This document shows positions 19,481-29,919 of a stretch of 64,000 nt of DNA, one piece after another. The stretch's first letter is position 1, and the number at the start of each line of letters is the position of its first letter. The notes beneath the pieces are model-generated. The model saw only the letters and a list, made by a program, of their open reading frames with translations, was not told the DNA's origin and ran no database searches. The stretch is from Luteimonas sp. MC1750 (GTDB lineage: Bacteria > Pseudomonadota > Gammaproteobacteria > Xanthomonadales > Xanthomonadaceae), in assembly GCF_016615955.1 (NCBI RefSeq), contig NZ_CP067113.1, positions 124,001 through 188,000 on the forward strand, in the 5' to 3' direction. The position numbers and the translations under genes are program-made.

Positions 19481-19505
19481 TATGGGAGCAGCTACAGCTG
19501 CGACC
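19481..19505. repeat. single copy of the intergenic hairpin repeat
   Basis: gggagcagctacagctgcga-type sequence related to the arms at 8707-8786. Here only one arm is present. It lies between the convergent PEBP and META-domain genes, where it could form a short hairpin. Confidence 0.6.
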
Positions 19506-19519
19506 GCGACGGACCCCGC

Positions 19520-20347
19520 CTATTCGGCGGCAGCCACCTGCTCCTGCTCGACCACCATGTCGAGCACGTGCACCACGGCCGATGCGTCGGCCGGCACGTC
19601 CTTGCGCGGGTAGCGGTCCAGGCGCAGCACCGTGCGCACGCCGGGCGTGTGCGCGAAGCCCTCGATCTCTTCGTACATCGGCCCCCATTCGCCGCTGTCC
19701 TGCCTGATCCCGCCGTCGTCGTAGCGGATCGCGCGCACCTGCAGGCAGCGGTGGCCGGGCATCAGCGGATGGTGGCAGTCGACGCGCTCGGCGGCGACTT
19801 CAAGGAAGACGCGCTCGGGTTCGGCGCCGTGGCGGGTGCGCGCGGTCGGCGCGCCGATGAAGACCAGGCGGTCGCCCAGGCCATTGGTCAACGCAAGCCG
19901 CGGCGGCGCGCCATCGTCCAGCGCGAGCGCATGGCTGCCCGACAGGCGCGTGTGGGCTTCGCGCTCCATCGCCATCAGTGGCTCGGCACAGGCCATTTCG
20001 GTGCTCATCATCGTGCCGACCGCGATGGTGTCGGCGCCGAGGTTGAAGTCGCCGCCCATGCGGTTGCAGGCGTTGGAGATCGAGACCCGGCCATCGCTGA
20101 AGTCGAGCTGCAGCGCGGCGTCGGTGTTGGCGAACAGGGCGTCGATGCGGCTGCCATCGGCGGCGGTCGCGGCGTCGAGCTGCCAGTGGTAGGCGCCGAG
20201 CGTGGCCGCGAGGTCGGGAGCGGGCGTCGTGCCCGGCGCCGCCGGGGCCGTGGCCGGCGCGGGCGTCGCGATGGTCGCGGCGTCGTCGGTGCCGGGCGAA
20301 CAGGCCGCCAGCACGAGGGGCAGGACGAGTGCGAGCAGTGGCTTCAT
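19520..20347 (-). CDS. META and DUF4377 domain lipoprotein
   Basis: 275 residues. Lipobox LAAC at Cys16, then a low-complexity Ala/Pro/Thr linker (20-45). A META (HslJ-like) domain spans about 48-150, with SNACNRMGGDF and MACAEPLM. A DUF4377 domain follows, with VDCHHPLMPGHRCLQVR, the EIEGFAHTPG motif and a closing VPADASAVVHVLDMVVEQ segment. Both domains occur in secreted stress-related lipoproteins with no proven catalytic role. The likely location is the outer membrane periplasmic face. Confidence 0.85.
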   Translation of the reverse strand: MKPLLALVLPLVLAACSPGTDDAATIATPAPATAPAAPGTTPAPDLAATLGAYHWQLDAATAADGSRIDALFANTDAALQLDFSDGRVSISNACNRMGGDFNLGADTIAVGTMMSTEMACAEPLMAMEREAHTRLSGSHALALDDGAPPRLALTNGLGDRLVFIGAPTARTRHGAEPERVFLEVAAERVDCHHPLMPGHRCLQVRAIRYDDGGIRQDSGEWGPMYEEIEGFAHTPGVRTVLRLDRYPRKDVPADASAVVHVLDMVVEQEQVAAAE

Positions 20348-20411
20348 GGCGTGGCTCCGGGGCAGGGACCTGGGTCAACGCGCGAGGCGCGGGAACGGGG
20401 TTGCGTGGGCC

Positions 20412-21209
20412 TCAATCGCCGGCGGGCAGCCACAGCAGCAGGGCCGCGCCCAGCAGGATCCGGTACACCGCGAACCCGGTGAACCGGTGGTGCTCGATGT
20501 AGCCGAGCAGCCATTTGACCACCAGGAAGCCGGTGATCGTGGCCGCCGCGAAGGCGATGGCGACGTCGGCCCAGGCTTCGCCGCCCAGCCCGCCGTCCAT
20601 TGCCAGCTCGAGGAAGGTCCAGGCGCTGGCCGCGAACATGGTCGGGATGCCGACCAGGAACACGAACTCGGCCGCCGCGGTGCGCCGGCTGAGGCCGGCG
20701 AGCATGGCGATGAAGATCGCCGCCGCCGAGCGCGAAGTACCCGGGAAGACACCCGCCACCACCTGGGCCAGGCCGACGAGTACCGCGATCGTCCAGGTCA
20801 CGCGGGTGCCGTCCGGACTGCGGCGCTCGGCCACGCGCTCGGCCACGATCATCCAGACGCCGCCGATGACCAGCGCCCAGGCGATGGGGGTCACCGTCTC
20901 CGGAAGCTCCCAGCCCATCAGGCGCACCGGCAGGCCGACCAGGGCGGTGACCAGGAAGGCGACCGCGAGCTTCATGGCGTAGTCGCGGTTGCGCGCCTCG
21001 CCCAGGCCGGCGGCCAGCGACACCAGGCGCTCGCGGAACACCAGGGTGATCGCCAGGATCGCGCCGGCCTGGATCACGATGTTGAAGAAGTCCGAGCGTG
21101 CGCCCAGCCAGTGCTGGGCGATCAGCAGGTGGCCGGTGCTGGAGATCGGCAGGAACTCGGTCAGGCCTTCGAGGATGCCCAGGAGCAGGGCGGCCAGCGG
21201 GTCGGTCAT
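20412..21209 (-). CDS. uppP: undecaprenyl-diphosphatase UppP (BacA)
   Basis: 265 residues from the ATG at 21209. A polytopic membrane protein with both active-site motifs: EGLTEFLPISSTGHL (14-28) and PGTSRSAAAIF. It dephosphorylates undecaprenyl pyrophosphate to recycle the lipid carrier for peptidoglycan, O-antigen and other envelope glycans, and confers bacitracin tolerance. The length is normal for the family. It is divergent from glnA, with 250 bases between them carrying the NtrC and sigma-54 sites. Confidence 0.93.
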   Translation of the reverse strand: MTDPLAALLLGILEGLTEFLPISSTGHLLIAQHWLGARSDFFNIVIQAGAILAITLVFRERLVSLAAGLGEARNRDYAMKLAVAFLVTALVGLPVRLMGWELPETVTPIAWALVIGGVWMIVAERVAERRSPDGTRVTWTIAVLVGLAQVVAGVFPGTSRSAAAIFIAMLAGLSRRTAAAEFVFLVGIPTMFAASAWTFLELAMDGGLGGEAWADVAIAFAAATITGFLVVKWLLGYIEHHRFTGFAVYRILLGAALLLWLPAGD

Positions 21210-21284
21210 CGGTGGGTCCGTGGTGGAGGCGCGGGTGGTGCCGGTGCGCGGCGCCGGAAGCGCGGCAGCATAGCGGATCGAGGT

Positions 21285-21301
21285 TGCATCATTCGGGTGC
21301 A
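21285..21301. promoter_or_regulatory. probable NtrC enhancer site 1 for glnA
   Basis: tgcatcattcgggtgca is a near-match to the NtrC dyad (TGCACC-N4-GGTGCA), with both outer half-site tetramers tgca intact. It lies 31 bases (about three helical turns) from site 2 and about 100 bases upstream of the sigma-54 promoter. Confidence 0.65.
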
Positions 21302-21315
21302 ATCATTAGAAATGG

Positions 21316-21332
21316 TGCACCTTTCTGGTGCT
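21316..21332. promoter_or_regulatory. NtrC enhancer site 2 for glnA
   Basis: tgcacctttctggtgct fits the NtrC consensus TGCACC-N4-TGGTGCA except for the last base. It lies about 50 bases upstream of the -24 element, a usual distance for activator contact by looping. Confidence 0.78.
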
Positions 21333-21382
21333 TTGTCCCGCCCGTATTCTTGCTGGCCCGAGTTGAATCAAAGGTTTGCGAT

Positions 21383-21397
21383 TGGCATGGCGCTTGC
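21383..21397 (+). promoter_or_regulatory. sigma-54 (RpoN) promoter of glnA
   Basis: tggcatggcgcttgc matches the -24/-12 consensus TGGCAC-N5-TTGC at all but one conserved position, with the invariant GG and GC correctly spaced. It lies 63 bases before the glnA ATG. With the two upstream NtrC dyads it forms the classical nitrogen-limitation promoter. Confidence 0.85.
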
Positions 21398-21459
21398 GTC
21401 CTTCCGTCCGACCTGCCCGGAAGCCCGGGCCTACCAGCCACCATCCCAGCGGAGCCCCC

Positions 21460-22869
21460 ATGTCCTTCGAGACCGTCGAAAAGCTGATCACCGACCACCG
21501 CGTCGAATTCATCGACCTGCGCTTTGCCGACATGCGCGGCGTGCAGCACCACGTGACCTATCCGAAGTCGATCATCGAGCCCGGCCTGTTCGAGGACGGC
21601 AAGATGTTCGACGGCTCGTCGATCGGCGGCTGGCGCGGCATCCAGAACTCGGACATGGTCCTGCTGCCCGACCCGGACACCGCCTTCCTCGACCCGTTCA
21701 CCGCCGACCCGACCCTGGTCCTGACCTGCGACGTGCTGGATCCGGCCACGATGCAGGCCTACAACCGCGATCCGCGCGGCATCGCCCGCCGCGCCGAGGC
21801 CTACCTCAAGGCCAGCGGCATCGCCGAGCAGGCCTTCTTCGGCCCCGAGCCGGAGTTCTTCATCTTCGACTCGGTGCGCTACGCCAACGAGATGGGCCAC
21901 ACCTTCTTCCACATCGACTCGGAAGAAGCGGCGTGGAACTCCGGCCGCGAATACGCCGGCGGCAACACCGGCTACCGTCCGGGCGTCAAGGGCGGCTACT
22001 TCCCGGTGGCGCCGCTGGATTCGCTGCACGACCTCCGCGCCGAGATGTGCAAGACGCTCGAGCAGGTCGGCATCGAGGTCGAGGTGCACCACCACGAGGT
22101 GGCCAACGCCGGCCAGTGCGAGATCGGCACCAAGTTCAGCTCGCTGGTGCAGAAGGCCGACGAACTGCTGACGATGAAGTACATCGTGAAGAACGTCGCG
22201 CACCGCAACGGCAAGACCGCCACCTTCATGCCCAAGCCCATCGTCGGCGACAACGGCAGCGGCATGCACGTGCACCAGTCGCTGGCCAAGGGCGGCGTGA
22301 ACCTGTTCACCGGCGACGGCTACGGCGGCCTGAGCCAGACCGCGCTGTGGTACATCGGCGGCGTGTTCAAGCATGCGCGCGCGATCAACGCCTTCGCCAA
22401 CTCCAGCACCAACAGCTACAAGCGCCTGGTGCCGGGCTTCGAGGCGCCGGTGATGCTGGCCTACTCGGCGTCGAACCGCTCGGCGTCCTGCCGCATCCCC
22501 TACGTGTCCAACCCGAAGGCGCGCCGCGTGGAGTTCCGCTTCCCGGATCCGATGAACTCGGGCTACCTGATCTTCACCGCGCTGATGATGGCGGGGCTGG
22601 ACGGCATCAAGAACCAGATCGACCCGGGCGGCCCCAGCGACAAGGATCTCTACGACCTGCCGCCGGAAGAGGCCAAGGGCATCCCGACCGTCTGCCACTC
22701 GCTCGACCAGGCGCTGGAAGCGCTCGACGCCGACCGCGAGTTCCTCAAGGCCGGCGGCGTGATGAGCGACGACTTCATCGACGCCTACATCGCGCTGAAG
22801 ATGAAGGAAGTCACCGCCTTCCGCGGCGCGGTGCATCCGCTGGAATACCAGATGTACTACGCCATCTGA
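21460..22869 (+). CDS. glnA: glutamine synthetase type I
   Basis: 469 residues, exactly the usual length of GSI-beta. Features: the latch region [11 protein letters not shown], DPxTxxPF-like metal region, EPEFFIFD catalytic glutamate block, [10 protein letters not shown] nucleotide segment and GFEAPV loop. The adenylylation site is Tyr398 in [10 protein letters not shown], so activity is expected to be tuned by GlnE. It makes glutamine from glutamate, ammonia and ATP in the cytoplasm as a dodecamer. It is transcribed from a sigma-54/NtrC promoter, with ntrBC 0.9 kb downstream. Confidence 0.97.
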   Translation: MSFETVEKLITDHRVEFIDLRFADMRGVQHHVTYPKSIIEPGLFEDGKMFDGSSIGGWRGIQNSDMVLLPDPDTAFLDPFTADPTLVLTCDVLDPATMQAYNRDPRGIARRAEAYLKASGIAEQAFFGPEPEFFIFDSVRYANEMGHTFFHIDSEEAAWNSGREYAGGNTGYRPGVKGGYFPVAPLDSLHDLRAEMCKTLEQVGIEVEVHHHEVANAGQCEIGTKFSSLVQKADELLTMKYIVKNVAHRNGKTATFMPKPIVGDNGSGMHVHQSLAKGGVNLFTGDGYGGLSQTALWYIGGVFKHARAINAFANSSTNSYKRLVPGFEAPVMLAYSASNRSASCRIPYVSNPKARRVEFRFPDPMNSGYLIFTALMMAGLDGIKNQIDPGGPSDKDLYDLPPEEAKGIPTVCHSLDQALEALDADREFLKAGGVMSDDFIDAYIALKMKEVTAFRGAVHPLEYQMYYAI

Positions 22870-22880
22870 CGCGCCCGCCG

Positions 22881-22925
22881 GTGCGGCTGCAGCGCCGCTC
22901 CTTCCCGGAGCGGCCGCGTCCGCAC
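22881..22925 (+). terminator. nested hairpin after glnA (possible terminator or processing site)
   Basis: An inner perfect stem ccgctcc/ggagcgg (22895-22901 and 22907-22913) with a five-base loop lies inside an outer pair gtgcgg/ccgcac. No T-run follows, so intrinsic termination is doubtful. It may separate the abundant glnA message from the downstream genes. Confidence 0.4.
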
Positions 22926-22961
22926 TTGCGTCGCGCGGGCGCGCCGGGTGCAATGCGATGC

Positions 22962-23717
22962 ATGAAGAAGCTTGCCGCCGTCGCGCTCTGCGTTGCACTC
23001 CTCTCCGCCTGCGCCCACCAGGCGCCACGCAACCCGATGGCGACCTGGGTGCCGTCGCCCAACTTCGACGAACGGCGCCCCGTCGTCATCGTGCTTCATT
23101 ACACCGAGCAGGATTCGGTCGAGCAGAGCCTGCACACCCTGCGCACGCGCAACAGCGGCGGGCCGGTCAGTTCGCATTACCTGGTCGGCGACGACGGCGC
23201 GATCTACCAGCTGGTTGCCGACGGCCATCGCGCCTGGCATGCCGGTGGCGGTCGCTGGGGCACGATCACCGACCTCAACTCCGCCTCGATCGGCATCGAG
23301 ATCGACAACAACGGCCGCGAGCCCTTCACCGAGCCGCAGGTGCAGGCGCTGCTGCGCCTGCTGGAGGACCTCACGGGGCGCCTGCGCATCCCGCCCAGCC
23401 ACGTGATCGGGCACTCCGACCTGGCGCCTTCGCGCAAGATCGACCCGGGTCCGCTGTTTCCTTGGCGGCGCCTGGCCGAGGCGGGCTTCGGCATCTGGCC
23501 GGCCGACGACGCGCCCCCGGCGCCGGAAGGATTCGATGCCATGCGCGCGCTGGAGCAGGTCGGTTACGACACCACCCACCGCGAGGCGACCATCCGTGCG
23601 TTCCGCCTCCGCTTCCGCGGCGATGCCGGCACCGTGCTGGACGCGGAAGACCTGCGGATCCTGCATGCGCTGACGCTGCCGGACCAGGTGGGGCTGCTGG
23701 TACCCGCGTCGCGCTGA
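22962..23717 (+). CDS. amiD: N-acetylmuramoyl-L-alanine amidase lipoprotein (Amidase_2, AmiD-like)
   Basis: 251 residues from the ATG at 22962. Lipoprotein signal KKLAAVALCVALLSAC. The Amidase_2 domain shows zinc ligands in VIVLHYTE (His ligand), HVIGHSDLAPSRKIDPG (His and Asp ligands), and SSHYLVGDDGAIYQLV typical of AmpD/AmiD. It cleaves the amide between MurNAc and L-Ala of peptidoglycan fragments and is probably anchored to the outer membrane. A C-terminal peptidoglycan-binding-like helix bundle follows (about 180-245). It lies between glnA and ntrB. Confidence 0.88.
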   Translation: MKKLAAVALCVALLSACAHQAPRNPMATWVPSPNFDERRPVVIVLHYTEQDSVEQSLHTLRTRNSGGPVSSHYLVGDDGAIYQLVADGHRAWHAGGGRWGTITDLNSASIGIEIDNNGREPFTEPQVQALLRLLEDLTGRLRIPPSHVIGHSDLAPSRKIDPGPLFPWRRLAEAGFGIWPADDAPPAPEGFDAMRALEQVGYDTTHREATIRAFRLRFRGDAGTVLDAEDLRILHALTLPDQVGLLVPASR

Positions 23718-23740
23718 AGCCCTGTTCGCCGGCCCGGCCT

Positions 23741-23757
23741 TGCACTAGATTGGTGCA
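23741..23757. promoter_or_regulatory. NtrC-binding site abutting the ntrB start codon
   Basis: tgcactagattggtgca is a full match to the NtrC dyad TGCAC-N7-GTGCA. It ends one base before the ntrB ATG at 23758. In enteric bacteria NtrC bound near the ntrB (glnL) promoter represses it, so autoregulation is the likely role. Its position next to the start codon could also affect transcription arriving from glnA or amiD. Confidence 0.8.
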
Positions 23758-24844
23758 ATGACGCCTCGCCTCGACCCCGCGTTCGACCAGCTGAGCACCC
23801 CGATGTTCGCTGTCTCGCGCGCAGGCGTGGTCGAGGCCGGGAACGTGGCCAGCGGGCAGTGGCTCGGGGTCTCGCTCCGACGCCTGCCGGGCCTGCCCGT
23901 GGCGGCGCTGGAAGTCGAGGGCGAGGCACTGGCCGCGGCGGTGGCGGTCGCGCCCTCCGGCGTCATCCGCCTCCCGCGCCTCGCCCTGTCGTATCCCGGA
24001 GCGGCCCCGCGCTTCGCCGAGGCCTGGCTGACGCCGCGCGATGGCGGCGGCTGGCTGCTCGAGCTGCACCCGGTCGATGAGTTCCCCGGCGGCGACCCGC
24101 TGGCGGCGCTGCCGCTCGCGCTGTCGGCGGCGCTCAAGGGCCTCGCCCACGAGCTGCGCAACCCGCTGGCGGGGCTGAAGGGCGCGGCGCAGCTGCTCGG
24201 TCGGCGGATCCCCGGGGACGACGCCTCGGCGCGGGAGCTGCTGGAACTCATCGATTCCGAGGTGGGCCGCCTGGCGCAGCTGGTCGAGCGCCTGCTCGAT
24301 CCGGCGCCGCCCACGCCGCACGCGCCGCTCAACGTCCATGCCGTGCTCGAGCGCGTGCTGCGCCTGGCCGAGGCCGACGCCGGCTGGGCGGTGAAGCTGG
24401 TGCGCGATTACGACCCCAGCCTGCCCGAGCTCGATGGCGATCCGGACCGCCTGGTGCAGGCGGTCTGGAACCTGGTGCGCAATGCCCTTGAGGCCGGCTC
24501 CGGCGAGGTGGTGCTGCGCACCCGCGCCGAGCGTGGCGTGCGCATCGGCAGCGAGCTGCACGCGCTGGCGCTGCGCCTGGACATCGTCGACGACGGGCGC
24601 GGCGTGCCCGACGAGCTGGCCGGGCAGGTCTTCGTCCCGCTGGTCTCCGGGCGCGCCGACGGCAGCGGCCTCGGCCTGGCGATGGCGCAGCAGGTGGCGC
24701 GCGAGCACCGCGGCAGCATCGCCTTCCGTTCGCGGCCCGGGCATACGGTGTTCACCCTGCTGCTGCCGTATGCGGCGGTGGCCGCGGGCGATGCGCCTGC
24801 CGACGCCGATGCCGGCACGCGGAGCATTGGCGTGGAGGCGGGCC

Positions 24845-24858
<14 letters not shown>
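23758..24858 (+). CDS. ntrB: nitrogen regulation sensor histidine kinase NtrB
   Basis: 366 residues with no membrane helix (cytosolic sensor). A divergent PAS-like N-terminal region (about 10-110) precedes the H-box GLAHELRNPLAG with phospho-His131. The N-box VWNLVRNALEA, D/G1-box DIVDDGRGVP and G2-box ADGSGLGLAMAQQV form the ATPase. In the family, PII protein controls whether NtrB phosphorylates or dephosphorylates NtrC. The last 14 bases overlap ntrC. The ATG directly follows an NtrC site. Confidence 0.93.
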
Positions 24859-26311
<1,453 letters not shown>

Positions 26312-26373
26312 CTCACGCATCGCGAACCTCCGTGTCGCTAGCCTCGGCGTTTTACCGGATCCGATCGGAAGGC

Positions 26374-26922
26374 ATGCGACGCATCCCAGCCGCCCTCGCC
26401 GCCAGCGTCCTGCTGGCGGCCTGCGCCAGCACCCCGCCCACGCTCCCGCGCCAGCCAGCCGCCACGTCGCCGCCGGCGCCACGCGTGGACGCCGGCACCG
26501 CCACGTCCGCACGCGCGAACCTGGCCGCGGCCTCGGCGACCCTGGCCAGCGGACGCATCGACCTGCGCGCGGTGCAGGGTGGGGTGCGCCTGGCCGGCGA
26601 GATCGGCGGCCTCAGCCGCCACGGTGCGCACGTGCTGCAGGTGCACGCGCGCGGCGACTGCAGCGCGATCGACGCCTCCAGCGCGGGGCCGTATTTCGAC
26701 GCCACTGGTCGCGGCGCGCCCGACGGCGGCAGCGACCGCATCGTCGCCGACGCCGGCGGCGTGGCCCGGGTCGACCAGCTGGTGCCGGGCGCCGTGCTCG
26801 GCGGTGGCGCGGCGAACGACATCGCCGGGCGTTCGCTCGTCGTGCTTGGATCCACCGCCGGTGCGACCGGTGCGCGGATCGCCTGTGGCGTCATCACCCT
26901 TGCGCCTGACGGCGCGCCCTAG
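26374..26922 (+). CDS. SodC-like lipoprotein lacking most metal ligands
   Basis: 182 residues from the ATG at 26374 (cggaagg upstream). Lipobox LLAAC at Cys17, Pro/Ala linker, then a Cu/Zn-superoxide-dismutase fold aligned to the next gene. The disulfide cysteines are kept (Cys96, Cys171) and so is one copper histidine (His91). The other ligands are replaced: Gln89, Tyr107 at the bridging position, no HG histidine, no HVGD segment and Leu158 at the last copper ligand. It should not be an active dismutase. It sits 15 bases before an intact sodC. A structural or copper-handling role is speculation. Confidence 0.8.
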   Translation: MRRIPAALAASVLLAACASTPPTLPRQPAATSPPAPRVDAGTATSARANLAAASATLASGRIDLRAVQGGVRLAGEIGGLSRHGAHVLQVHARGDCSAIDASSAGPYFDATGRGAPDGGSDRIVADAGGVARVDQLVPGAVLGGGAANDIAGRSLVVLGSTAGATGARIACGVITLAPDGAP

Positions 26923-26937
26923 GAAGGAGTCCCACCC

Positions 26938-27594
26938 ATGCGCACCATTCCCATGACCCTGCTGGCCGCCTCGATGGCCCTGGCCCTTGCGGCCTGTGGC
27001 GATCGCCAGGACGACGCCGGTGCCTCCACGACGCCGTCGACGGATGCGGCGACCGCGGCCGGCGCGGTGACTCCGCCGGCGGATGCCAGCCAGGCACCCG
27101 GCGCGACCGACATGACCACGACCCCCGCGCCGCATACCGTCGCGGTGCTCTCGGCCACCGAGGGCAATGCGGTCACCGGCGAGCTCGCCTTCGAGGCGGT
27201 GGACGGCGGCGTGGCCATCACCGGCCAGATCAACGGGCTGGCGCCGGGCAGCGAGCACGGCTTCCATGTCCACGAGACCGGCGACTGCAGCGCGCCGGAC
27301 GGCAGCAGCGCCGGCGGCCACTTCAACCCGGCGGGCGCGGCGCACGGTCGTGTCGGTGCGGGCGAACACCACGTGGGCGACAGCGACAACGTCACCGCCG
27401 ACGACACCGGCGTGGCCGTCGTCAACGCGCGGCTCGAGGGCGCGACCCTGGCGGACGGCGCGCCGTCCGACGTGCTCGGTCGCGGCGTCATCGTGCATGC
27501 CGACCCCGACGACTACGCGACCCAGCCGACCGGCAACGCGGGCGCGCGCCTGGCCTGCGGCGTCATCAGCCAGACGGGTGCACAGGCCCGGTAA
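26938..27594 (+). CDS. sodC: Cu/Zn superoxide dismutase lipoprotein
   Basis: 218 residues. Lipobox LAAC at Cys20, then a low-complexity linker (21-64). The catalytic domain is complete: copper ligands His110, His112, His128 and His187, and zinc ligands His128, His136, His145 and Asp148, in HGFHVHETGDCS, AGGHFNP, HVGDSDN and GRGVIVHADPDD. Disulfide Cys117-Cys207. It removes superoxide in the periplasm, here probably membrane-anchored. aaggag sits at 26923-26928. It is downstream of a degenerate paralogue and converges with the unknown gene after six bases. Confidence 0.95.
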   Translation: MRTIPMTLLAASMALALAACGDRQDDAGASTTPSTDAATAAGAVTPPADASQAPGATDMTTTPAPHTVAVLSATEGNAVTGELAFEAVDGGVAITGQINGLAPGSEHGFHVHETGDCSAPDGSSAGGHFNPAGAAHGRVGAGEHHVGDSDNVTADDTGVAVVNARLEGATLADGAPSDVLGRGVIVHADPDDYATQPTGNAGARLACGVISQTGAQAR

Positions 27595-27600
27595 GGCCGC

Positions 27601-28539
27601 TCAGGGCGCGGGCGGGGCGGCGAGCTCCGCCGGCGCATCCTCCCGGCAGTGGATGAATTCCACCGCCAGTCCATGCGCGCGCAGCAGGCTCGCAAGCTGG
27701 CGCTGGCGTGCCTCGAAGTGGGCGTACAGCCGTTCCATGCGCTCCACCGGTTCCGGGTCTGCATCGCTGCCGGCGTCCACGCCTGGCATCGCGGCCCGGT
27801 AATGCGAGCGCCACGCCGCGGGAGCGAACAGCGCCATGCGCACCTGGCCCTTGCCCGCGTAGTGCAGCAGCGGTTCCGGCGGCGCATCCAGCCAGGCGTC
27901 GCGCGCCGGTGACAGCAGGGCGGTCTCGAGCAGCGGCCAGAGTCCGGCCAGGCCGGCATGCTCGTACTGCATCGCGGTCATCGCGCAGAGGTCGTGGACG
28001 GTCAGGTAGCGCGCGTGCTCCACCTGCATGCCAAAGGCCTCCTGCGCGGCAAGCGCGGTCGCGGCGCCGGCCATGCCTTCTTCCATCAGGTCCGCCTCGA
28101 GGCGCGCCGACACGGTGGACACCGTCGCCGGATCGCCATCGAGCACGAAGGGCAGCAGGCGCAGCGGGCCGCCGGCGTACTCCGGCGATGGCGACAGCGC
28201 GCCCGGCAGCCGGCCCTCGTGGCTGCCGAAGGCAAGGACGCGGGCCCCGCCGCCGGGGGCGCGCGGCGCCTTGGCCGCCAGCTGCCAGAGTTCCTGGTGC
28301 AGCGGCCAGCCCGGACGCAGCAGTTCGACCGGATCGAAGTGCGCGGCCACCAGGCTGCAGTCCAGGCGGGCGGCCTCGGGTGCGAACGCGGCGAGATCGG
28401 TGGCGACCAGCGCGGCCAGCGCTCCGGCCTCGGCCTGGGGGAGCGCGTCGCGCCCGCTGCTGCTGCCCGGCGACAGTTCGAGCGCCAGCGCGCCGAGCAC
28501 GCGCGCGGGTCCCTGCTGGTTGGCGATGGTCTGGTTCAT
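27601..28539 (-). CDS. conserved-looking cytoplasmic protein of unknown function
   Basis: 312 residues starting MNQTIANQQGPARV. No signal peptide or membrane helix. Acidic and Ala/Leu-rich with several Trp residues. A central KxxRAPGGGARVLAFGSHEGRLPG region (about 90-112, split) and a late HxHCxE-like segment (VEFIHCRED) stand out, but I cannot assign a family. It is divergent from the thiolase gene (79 bases between the starts) and convergent with sodC. Confidence 0.7.
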   Translation of the reverse strand: MNQTIANQQGPARVLGALALELSPGSSSGRDALPQAEAGALAALVATDLAAFAPEAARLDCSLVAAHFDPVELLRPGWPLHQELWQLAAKAPRAPGGGARVLAFGSHEGRLPGALSPSPEYAGGPLRLLPFVLDGDPATVSTVSARLEADLMEEGMAGAATALAAQEAFGMQVEHARYLTVHDLCAMTAMQYEHAGLAGLWPLLETALLSPARDAWLDAPPEPLLHYAGKGQVRMALFAPAAWRSHYRAAMPGVDAGSDADPEPVERMERLYAHFEARQRQLASLLRAHGLAVEFIHCREDAPAELAAPPAP

Positions 28540-28618
28540 TGGCCCTGCGCGTGAGCGGCGCTAAACTCCGATCCATTATGCCTGCCACGGTCGGCGGGCT
28601 GCCTGCGAGGTTCCCCAG

Positions 28619-29896
28619 ATGCTGCATGGTCGCCCCGTCGCCGTCCTCGGCGGCGTCCGCATTCCCTTCTGCCGCCAGAACACCGCCTATGCCGACGTCG
28701 GCAACCTCGGGATGTCGGTCCGCACGCTTGGCGCCCTGGTCGAGAAGTTCGGCCTGCATGGCCAGCGCCTGGGCGAAGTCGCCATGGGTGCGGTGATCAA
28801 GCACTCCAGCGACTGGAACCTGGGCCGCGAAGCCGCGCTGTCGTCGGGCCTGTCGCCGCTGACGCCGGGCATCACCCTGCAGCGCGCCTGCGGCACCTCG
28901 CTGGATTCGATCATCACCATCGGCAACAGGATCGCCGCCGGGCAGATCGACAGCGGCATCGGTGGCGGCAGCGACAGCACGTCCGACGTGCCGATCGTCT
29001 ACGGCAAGTCGCTGCGGCGCCGCCTGCTGGCGGCCAACGCGGCCAAGGCCCCGCGCGACCGGCTGGCGCAGTTCCGCGGCTTCCGCCTGCGCGAGCTCAA
29101 GCCCGACTTCCCCGGCGTGGCCGAGCCGCGCACCGGCAAGTCGATGGGCGAGCACTGCGAGGACATGGCCAAGGAGTGGAGCATCGCGCGCGACTCGCAG
29201 GACGAGCTGGCGGTGGCCTCGCACCACAAGCTGGCCGCGGCCTACGAACGCGGCTTCTTCGACGACCTGGTGGTGGCCTTCCGCGGCGTCTCGCGCGACA
29301 ACATCCTGCGTGCCGACAGCACGCTGGAGAAGCTGGCCACGCTGAAGCCGGCCTTCGATCGCACCTCCGGCCGTGGCTCGCTCACCGCAGGCAACTCGAC
29401 GCCGCTGACCGACGGCGCCGCCGCCTGCCTGCTGTCCACCGACGAGTGGGCCGCGCAGCACGGACACGAGGTGCTGTGCCACGTCCGCGACGCGCATGTC
29501 GCGGCGGTCGATTTCGTCCACGGCGAGGGCCTGCTGATGGCGCCGACGGTGGCCGTGGCGGAAATGCTCGCGCGCAACAACCTCGCGCTGCAGGACTTTG
29601 ACATCTACGAGATCCACGAGGCCTTCGCCGCCCAGGTGCTGTGCACGCTGCGCGCCTGGGAGAGCGAGGACTACTGCCGCAACCGCCTGGGCCTCGACGC
29701 ACCGCTGGGCCGCATCGACCCCGCGAAGATCAATCCGGTTGGCTCGTCACTGGCCACCGGCCACCCCTTCGCCGCCACCGGCGCCCGCGTGGTCGCCACC
29801 GCCGCCCGCCAGCTGCAGGAACGCGGCGGCGGCCGCGCCCTGGTTTCGATCTGCACCGCCGGCGGCATGGGCGTGGTGGCGATTCTCGAGCGGTGA
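28619..29896 (+). CDS. acetyl-CoA C-acyltransferase (thiolase), FadI-like
   Basis: 425 residues. Thiolase active site: nucleophile Cys91 in LQRACGTSLDS, EIHEAFAAQ histidine loop, NPVGSSLATGHPFAATGAR and CTAGGMGVV with the second catalytic Cys. The length and the extended loop (RGFRLRELKPDFPGVAEP) fit the FadI/trifunctional-beta branch, which removes acetyl-CoA from 3-ketoacyl-CoA. A biosynthetic acetoacetyl-CoA role is the alternative. No fadJ-like gene is adjacent. A long perfect inverted repeat follows. Confidence 0.88.
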   Translation: MLHGRPVAVLGGVRIPFCRQNTAYADVGNLGMSVRTLGALVEKFGLHGQRLGEVAMGAVIKHSSDWNLGREAALSSGLSPLTPGITLQRACGTSLDSIITIGNRIAAGQIDSGIGGGSDSTSDVPIVYGKSLRRRLLAANAAKAPRDRLAQFRGFRLRELKPDFPGVAEPRTGKSMGEHCEDMAKEWSIARDSQDELAVASHHKLAAAYERGFFDDLVVAFRGVSRDNILRADSTLEKLATLKPAFDRTSGRGSLTAGNSTPLTDGAAACLLSTDEWAAQHGHEVLCHVRDAHVAAVDFVHGEGLLMAPTVAVAEMLARNNLALQDFDIYEIHEAFAAQVLCTLRAWESEDYCRNRLGLDAPLGRIDPAKINPVGSSLATGHPFAATGARVVATAARQLQERGGGRALVSICTAGGMGVVAILER

Positions 29897-29919
29897 TGTT
29901 GGGAGAGCAGAGCGTTTTT

